From assembly GCF_905397275.1 (NCBI RefSeq), contig NZ_CAJPUY010000023.1, positions 1 through 64,000 of the forward strand: a stretch of DNA of 64,000 nt, written 5' to 3'. Each line of letters opens with the position of its first letter. Within the stretch, counting starts at the first letter, position 1. A program made the translations under genes and the position numbers. The stretch comes from Cupriavidus yeoncheonensis (GTDB lineage Bacteria; Pseudomonadota; Gammaproteobacteria; Burkholderiales; Burkholderiaceae). Of the stretch, positions 59,695-64,000 are shown piece by piece. The notes beneath the pieces are model-generated. The model saw only the letters and a program-made list of their open reading frames with translations. It was not told the origin of the DNA and searched no databases.

Positions 59695-62600
59695 ATGCGC
59701 ATTGCCCCACAAATTCTCCTGTCCGACCACGAGCGCGCCGACCTGCAAGCCGCCGCTGCCGCCGGTGCAACCCATCCGCGGCTTGCCCTGCGTGCCCGCA
59801 TCATCCTGCTGGCTGCGGAGGGCATCCAGAACAAGGCGATCGCGGCCCATCTTGGCGTGGGCCGCGTGCAGGTGGCGCGCTGGCGCGACCGCTATGCGCA
59901 GGCGCGGCTGGCCGGCATCGAACACGACCTCCCGCGCGGCGCGCCGCCGGTCCGGATGGATGTGGGGCGGCTCGTGGAACTGGCCAGCGAGCCAGCCACC
60001 GCGCAGCTGAGCACCCGCAGCCTGGCGGTGGAGCTTGGGGTCAGCGCATCCAGCGTGTCGCGCCACTGGCGCTCGACGGGTTTGCCGGCACGGCAGGAGA
60101 ACCAGGCCTTGCCGGGTCTCGATCTGGATGGCCGCGCAGTCGACGTCGTCGGCCTGTATGTGGCCCCGCGCGAGCACGCGCTGGTTGTGGCCTGCGGCAT
60201 GGGGGGAAGGGAGGCGCAACCGGGGGCGCAACCCGCGCGGCCGGGCACGGCCATGCAGCGCCACCTCGCGACCTCGTTCATGACGGCGCTGCAACTGGTC
60301 GACGCCGATGCCTCCGATCTGCCGGCAGCCATGCCCGCGCCAGACGCGGCCCGGCCGGCCGACTGGCTCGACTTCCTCCGCGAGCTGGAAACCGGCACGC
60401 CGGATGGCATCACACTGCACCTCATCGCGGACAACCATGTCACCCAGCAGCATCCGGACGTCCGCGAATGGCTGGCCCGCCACCCGCGCCTCGTGGTGCA
60501 TCCCGTGGCAGGCGCGGCGGCCTGGCGCCGCGCGGTGCAGCAGTTGCTGCGGGATGCGCCCTGGGGCTTTGCTGCCGGCATTCCCCAGGTGCTGGCGTTC
60601 CTGAGCGAGCCCGTCCGCTGGCCGTTGCGCTGGCTGCGTCAGGGCGACGCCGGACAGCCGGGCACCTTCCTGTCGCCAGTGACGCCGCGCCAGGCGGCAC
60701 CGTGGGCGCGGGACCCGGCCCCTGACGAGCATAACGAACGTACCGGGTCTGTGTCCGCGTTCCTGCCGCGCTCCGCGGCCATCCCGTCGGCGGGCGTCAT
60801 GGCGGGCCTGGAATGCGTGCGCGAGGCAGCGCAGCCGGTGGACAGCGCGAAGCTGTTGCCGCCGCGCCAGGGCGGACAGGCGATTGTCCGCGAGGCATTG
60901 ATGGCGCGGCTGCAGGAGGCGCGGCGGCGCCGCTGCGTCGTCGTGCAGGGGCAGGCGGGCAGCGGCAAGACCAGTACGCTGGCGGCCTGGCGCAAGAGCC
61001 TGATCTCGCTCGGCTTCGATGTCTGCTGGCTGGCGCTTGGCGCCGAGGACAACGCGCCGGACCGCTTCTTCGATTGCCTGTCGGCCAGCCTCGACGCCGT
61101 CGATCCGTCCCTGACACGCGATGCCACGGCGCCAGGCGGCGAGTGCGATGCCCCGGCCATCGAGCACTGGGTCATCCAGCTGGTGCAGGCGCTCGGCCAG
61201 CGCCAGCGCGACCTGGTGCTGATCCTGGACGATCTCCACCACGTGACCTCGCCGCACATCGTCCAGGCGCTGCAGCGGCTGATCGACTATGCGCCGGCGC
61301 AGCTGCATCTCGCCTTCGCTTCGCGCAGCGCCCTGCCGCTGGCGCTCGAATGCCTGCGCGCCCAGGGCCTGGTCGCCGAGTTCGACATGCGCGACCTGTG
61401 CTTCACGGCCGAGGAGTCCGAGCGGTTCCTGCGCCAGCAACTGGGCGCCATCGATCCGCGCGACGCCGCTGCCATCCACGACCTGACCGACGGCTGGGTG
61501 GCCGGCCTGCAACTGTTCGCCGTCGACCTGCGCGCCCGGCGCGGCGCGGGCTATCCGGTCGTGCCGGTGCGCGATGCGCGCAGCTTCGTCGCGTACTTCG
61601 AGCGCGAGGTGGTGGTCCGGCTGGCCCCGGACGACCTCGACATGCTGGTGCGCATGGCGACCTGCCAGTCCTTCTGCGTGGCGCTGTGCGCGTCGATGCT
61701 CGGGAAGCACGAAGCCGACATCGGCGCGCGCCTGGCGCGGCTGGAGGCGGACAACCTCTTCCTGGCGCAGGTGGGCAGTCCCAATCACAGTTCCAATCGC
61801 GAGCCCTGGTATCGCATCCATCCGCTGCTGCGCGAGACGCTGCTGGAGCGGCACGGCCGGTTGCCGGAACCCGACCGCCAGGCGATGCATGCCGCTGCGT
61901 GGCGCTGGTTCGACGCGCGCGGGCGGCTCGACGATGCTGTATTCCACGCCGTGCGTGCGGGCGACGAAGCCGCGGCGGCGGCCATGGTCGAAGCCTGCGG
62001 CCAGGCCCTGCTGGCGCGCGGCGAGCTGAGCCAGCTTGCGGCCCTGCTGCGGCTGCTGCCGTCCGCGCAGGTGCGGCAGCGCCACGGCCTGCTGGTGGTG
62101 AACGGCTACCTGCAGCTCTATGCCCGCAATGTGGATGGGCTGCGGCACACCCTGGACGAACTCGCCGCGCATGACGCTGCCGACCCGCTTCGCACCTACA
62201 CGCTCGGCCTGCTGCGCGCGGGCCTCGCGCTGCAACTCGACGATCCCGACACCGTGCTCGGCATGCTCCCGCAGTTGTGGGACATTCCGCCCGGCGCCGA
62301 CGATCTCGCATGGTCGTCGCGCGGCAACGTGCTGTCGTGGCTGTTCCTGCAACGGGGCGAGTACGACGAGGTACGCCGCCTGCAGGACGACATCACCCTG
62401 CGCACCGGCGCGCCGCGCAGTTCGCTGTTCGGGCGCTACATCCGGGCCACCAGCCTCGCGCTGGAAGGGCAGGTGGAGCGCGCCGGCCAGCACGTGCGCG
62501 ACGTGCTGCGCGAAGCCGAGCGGCAGGGGCCGGCCTTTGTCGGGCTCGCCTGCCTGGCCGCCGGGCTGCTGGCCGACATCCTCTATGAGGCCAACGATCC

Positions 62601-63528
62601 CGAGGCCGCCTGCCGGCTGCTGGAGCCGCGCATTGCCGGGCTGGAGCGCGTCTCGCTGCCGGATGTCGTGCTGCGCGTGCTGATGGTGCTGTCCAACGCG
62701 CACTGGCTGGCGGGCCGGCGCGTGCAGGCCAATGCCTGCCTGGACCGGCTGGAAGCCTATGCCGTGCGCTTCGGGCTGGACCGCGTGCTGGCCGAGGCGC
62801 TGGTGCTGCGCCTGCGCCGCCATCTGCAGGAAGGCGAGACCGAGCGCGCCAACACGGTATTGCAGTGCCTGGCCGCGCTGGCGGAGAAGCATCCCGGCGG
62901 GACACGGGGCGACCGGATCCGGCAGGCGGCCGCGCTCGGCCGCATCGAGATGGCGATGTCCACCCAGGACTTTGCCGGCGCCGCCGCCATGATCGACGCA
63001 TTGCTGGCGTCGGCCGCAGCCGGCGGGTCCGGCGCGGCCAGCCTGACCCTGCAGCGCGCGATGGCGCAGCAGGCCCTGCATAACGAAGGCGCTGCGCGCG
63101 ACGCCTTTGGCCGCGCCATCCGCATGGGCCACGGCGCCAGCCTGCTGCGTTCGCTGCTGGATGCGACGGCCAGCGCGCCCGAGGCGTTCGCCGCCCTCGC
63201 GCGAACGCCGCAGCACGAGCCGGTACTGGCGTTCTATGTCAAGCGCTTGCTCGCGGCGGCCGGGACCCGCGCGAGCGGCGTGTCGGCCGACGGCGCGGGC
63301 GGGCCGTCTTCCATGTCCGTGCTCAGCGAGCGCGAAGGCGAAATCCTCGGCCTGCTTGCGCAGGCGATGTCGAACAAGAAGATCGCGTCGGTGCTGAACC
63401 TGTCGCCGGAAACGGTGAAATGGCACCTGAAGAACATCTACGCCAAGCTCGGCGTCAACGGCCGCGGCAAGGCGGCGGCCCGGCTGCGCGATCTCGCGGC
63501 CGGCGAACTGGTCGCGCGGGCCGCCTGA
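59695..63528 (+). CDS. LuxR/MalT-type regulator fused to an IS630-transposase-like domain
   Basis: A 1277-residue protein. Residues 1-125 look like the paired helix-turn-helices of IS630 transposases (start MRIAPQILLSDHERADL; LAALGVGRVQVARWRDRY-like HLGVGRVQVARWRDRY; GIEHDLPRGAPPVRMD; ELGVSASSVSRHWRSTGL). Residues ~142-275 keep the DDE-domain outline (VVGLYVAPREHALVVACG; LHLIADNHVTQQHPDVREWL), but the first catalytic Asp of the usual CDEKSQ is gone and the last Glu region (usually VERFF) reads AWRRAVQQLL, so no transposition is expected. About 405-640 is a STAND ATPase (Walker A GQAGSGKT near 418; Walker B LILDDLHHV). A helical repeat region follows, and 1208-1270 is a LuxR helix-turn-helix (LSEREGEILGLLAQAMSNKK). 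GAGG precedes the ATG. Confidence 0.9.
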   Translation: MRIAPQILLSDHERADLQAAAAAGATHPRLALRARIILLAAEGIQNKAIAAHLGVGRVQVARWRDRYAQARLAGIEHDLPRGAPPVRMDVGRLVELASEPATAQLSTRSLAVELGVSASSVSRHWRSTGLPARQENQALPGLDLDGRAVDVVGLYVAPREHALVVACGMGGREAQPGAQPARPGTAMQRHLATSFMTALQLVDADASDLPAAMPAPDAARPADWLDFLRELETGTPDGITLHLIADNHVTQQHPDVREWLARHPRLVVHPVAGAAAWRRAVQQLLRDAPWGFAAGIPQVLAFLSEPVRWPLRWLRQGDAGQPGTFLSPVTPRQAAPWARDPAPDEHNERTGSVSAFLPRSAAIPSAGVMAGLECVREAAQPVDSAKLLPPRQGGQAIVREALMARLQEARRRRCVVVQGQAGSGKTSTLAAWRKSLISLGFDVCWLALGAEDNAPDRFFDCLSASLDAVDPSLTRDATAPGGECDAPAIEHWVIQLVQALGQRQRDLVLILDDLHHVTSPHIVQALQRLIDYAPAQLHLAFASRSALPLALECLRAQGLVAEFDMRDLCFTAEESERFLRQQLGAIDPRDAAAIHDLTDGWVAGLQLFAVDLRARRGAGYPVVPVRDARSFVAYFEREVVVRLAPDDLDMLVRMATCQSFCVALCASMLGKHEADIGARLARLEADNLFLAQVGSPNHSSNREPWYRIHPLLRETLLERHGRLPEPDRQAMHAAAWRWFDARGRLDDAVFHAVRAGDEAAAAAMVEACGQALLARGELSQLAALLRLLPSAQVRQRHGLLVVNGYLQLYARNVDGLRHTLDELAAHDAADPLRTYTLGLLRAGLALQLDDPDTVLGMLPQLWDIPPGADDLAWSSRGNVLSWLFLQRGEYDEVRRLQDDITLRTGAPRSSLFGRYIRATSLALEGQVERAGQHVRDVLREAERQGPAFVGLACLAAGLLADILYEANDPEAACRLLEPRIAGLERVSLPDVVLRVLMVLSNAHWLAGRRVQANACLDRLEAYAVRFGLDRVLAEALVLRLRRHLQEGETERANTVLQCLAALAEKHPGGTRGDRIRQAAALGRIEMAMSTQDFAGAAAMIDALLASAAAGGSGAASLTLQRAMAQQALHNEGAARDAFGRAIRMGHGASLLRSLLDATASAPEAFAALARTPQHEPVLAFYVKRLLAAAGTRASGVSADGAGGPSSMSVLSEREGEILGLLAQAMSNKKIASVLNLSPETVKWHLKNIYAKLGVNGRGKAAARLRDLAAGELVARAA

Positions 63529-63685
63529 TGTGCGCCGCCGGTGCCGCGCGATGGACGCATAAGTTCCACCACCATCCTGCGCATAAGTTCCCTCCACGCG
63601 CTTCCACCCGCGTCGGGGAGTACCCCCCCGGCGGGCTGCCCGCGATGATGGCAATCATCCCGGCAGTCCTCCGCTCGCAGTCGCC

Positions 63686-64000
63686 ATGTCATCCCCATCT
63701 TCTCCGACCTTTGCAAACTGGCCAGAAGGCATTCCGACTTGCGCGGACCTTGCCGGCGAGGCGCTGTTTGCCCGGCTCGCGGCGCGCGCGGCGGCGACGC
63801 CCGATGCCTGTGCATTTCCGGCGGGCGGCATGTCCTACGGTGAACTGCTCGACGCCTGCCAGATGCTCGCCGGCTACATGCAGCAGCGGCTGGGCGTGCG
63901 CAGTGGCGCCAGCGTGCTGTTGTCGCTGGATGACTGCCCGCAACGGGCGGTGGCCGTGTTCGCCATCGACCGGTGCGCCGCGCGGGCCGTCCCGCTCGAG
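63686..64000 (+). CDS. Adenylate-forming ligase, N-terminal part, cut by window end
   Basis: An open frame of 105 codons runs to the end of the window without a stop. The product reads like the N-terminus of an AMP-dependent synthetase: ANWPEGIPTCADLAGEALFA, ARAAATPDACAFPAGGMSYG, and ASVLLSLDDCPQRAVAVFAI, where substrate domains of acyl-CoA ligases usually begin. The ribosome site is weak. It begins 157 bases after the stop of the large regulator gene, so that regulator may control it. Exact substrate cannot be told from this part. Confidence 0.75.
   Translation, partial: MSSPSSPTFANWPEGIPTCADLAGEALFARLAARAAATPDACAFPAGGMSYGELLDACQMLAGYMQQRLGVRSGASVLLSLDDCPQRAVAVFAIDRCAARAVPLE

Noticed and set aside
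59677..63654. A 1325-codon open frame antisense to the large regulator gene
   Set aside because: Its translation is rich in His/Arg/Gln/Gly with no domain, it mirrors the GC-biased third positions of the plus-strand gene, and the plus-strand product has clear domains along its whole length.

Overview
The window is high-GC DNA with close-packed genes and no rRNA or tRNA gene that I could recognise. The gene content points to a betaproteobacterium of the Burkholderiaceae, most likely Cupriavidus or a close relative. The evidence is four orphan Bug/TctC-type periplasmic receptors, a phasin next to a PhaB-type acetoacetyl-CoA reductase, a Czc-like heavy-metal RND efflux operon, a PagL-type lipid A deacylase, and several catabolic clusters each with its own regulator. 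This placement is inference from gene content only.

Layout. 1-4062: a small repeat cluster, a GntR regulator with two Bug receptors on the minus strand, and a divergent amidohydrolase. 4239-10517: a small exported protein followed by an outer-membrane factor, a lipoprotein adaptor and an RND pump, closed by a strong terminator. 10605-18176: small hypothetical proteins, two MFS carriers, a chemoreceptor with a C-terminal CheR-type tether, PagL, a small periplasmic protein and a PsiE-like membrane protein. 18247-23774: a two-component system divergent from an exported msrB-dipZ-msrA operon, which looks like a split version of a periplasmic methionine sulfoxide repair pathway. 24188-26732: a PBP7-type endopeptidase, convergent with an ECF sigma/anti-sigma pair preceded by a 51-residue lipoprotein gene. 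27108-34053: a sugar-acid operon (UxaA-family dehydratase, ketoglutarate-semialdehyde-type dehydrogenase, MFS carrier, FAH-family protein) with a divergent LysR regulator. 34254-39364: LacI regulator, FAD oxidoreductase, IlvD/Edd dehydratase and Bug receptor. 39621-41188: phaB and a phasin. 41771-45291: two small DUF2188-like proteins, an exported cupin, a Spinster-type MFS carrier and a SpoIIAA-like protein. 45455-48828: an operon of a DUF2269 membrane protein, a saccharopine-dehydrogenase-like protein and an SRPBCC protein, next to a GbsR/MarR-type regulator and a RidA protein; two matching operator-like palindromes lie here. 48907-50502: a membrane-bound EAL phosphodiesterase. 50711-59599: a CoA-thioester catabolic cluster (NDP-forming acyl-CoA synthetase, DUF35 protein, cysteine-less thiolase-like protein, Bug receptor, DUF2889 protein, hypothetical protein) with an IclR regulator and a divergent feruloyl-CoA-synthase-like ligase. 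59695-64000: a very large LuxR/MalT-type regulator, then the start of another adenylate-forming ligase cut by the window end.

The most unusual item is the regulator at 59695-63528. Its first ~300 residues look like a whole IS630-type transposase that has lost catalytic residues. This is fused to a STAND ATPase and a LuxR helix-turn-helix, so it appears to be a domesticated transposase acting as part of a transcription factor. The next most useful observations are the paired ATTTC-N10-GAAAT palindromes near the GbsR-like gene, the perfect 10-bp inverted repeat between the IclR gene and the ligase gene, and the unannotated small lipoprotein upstream of the ECF sigma factor.
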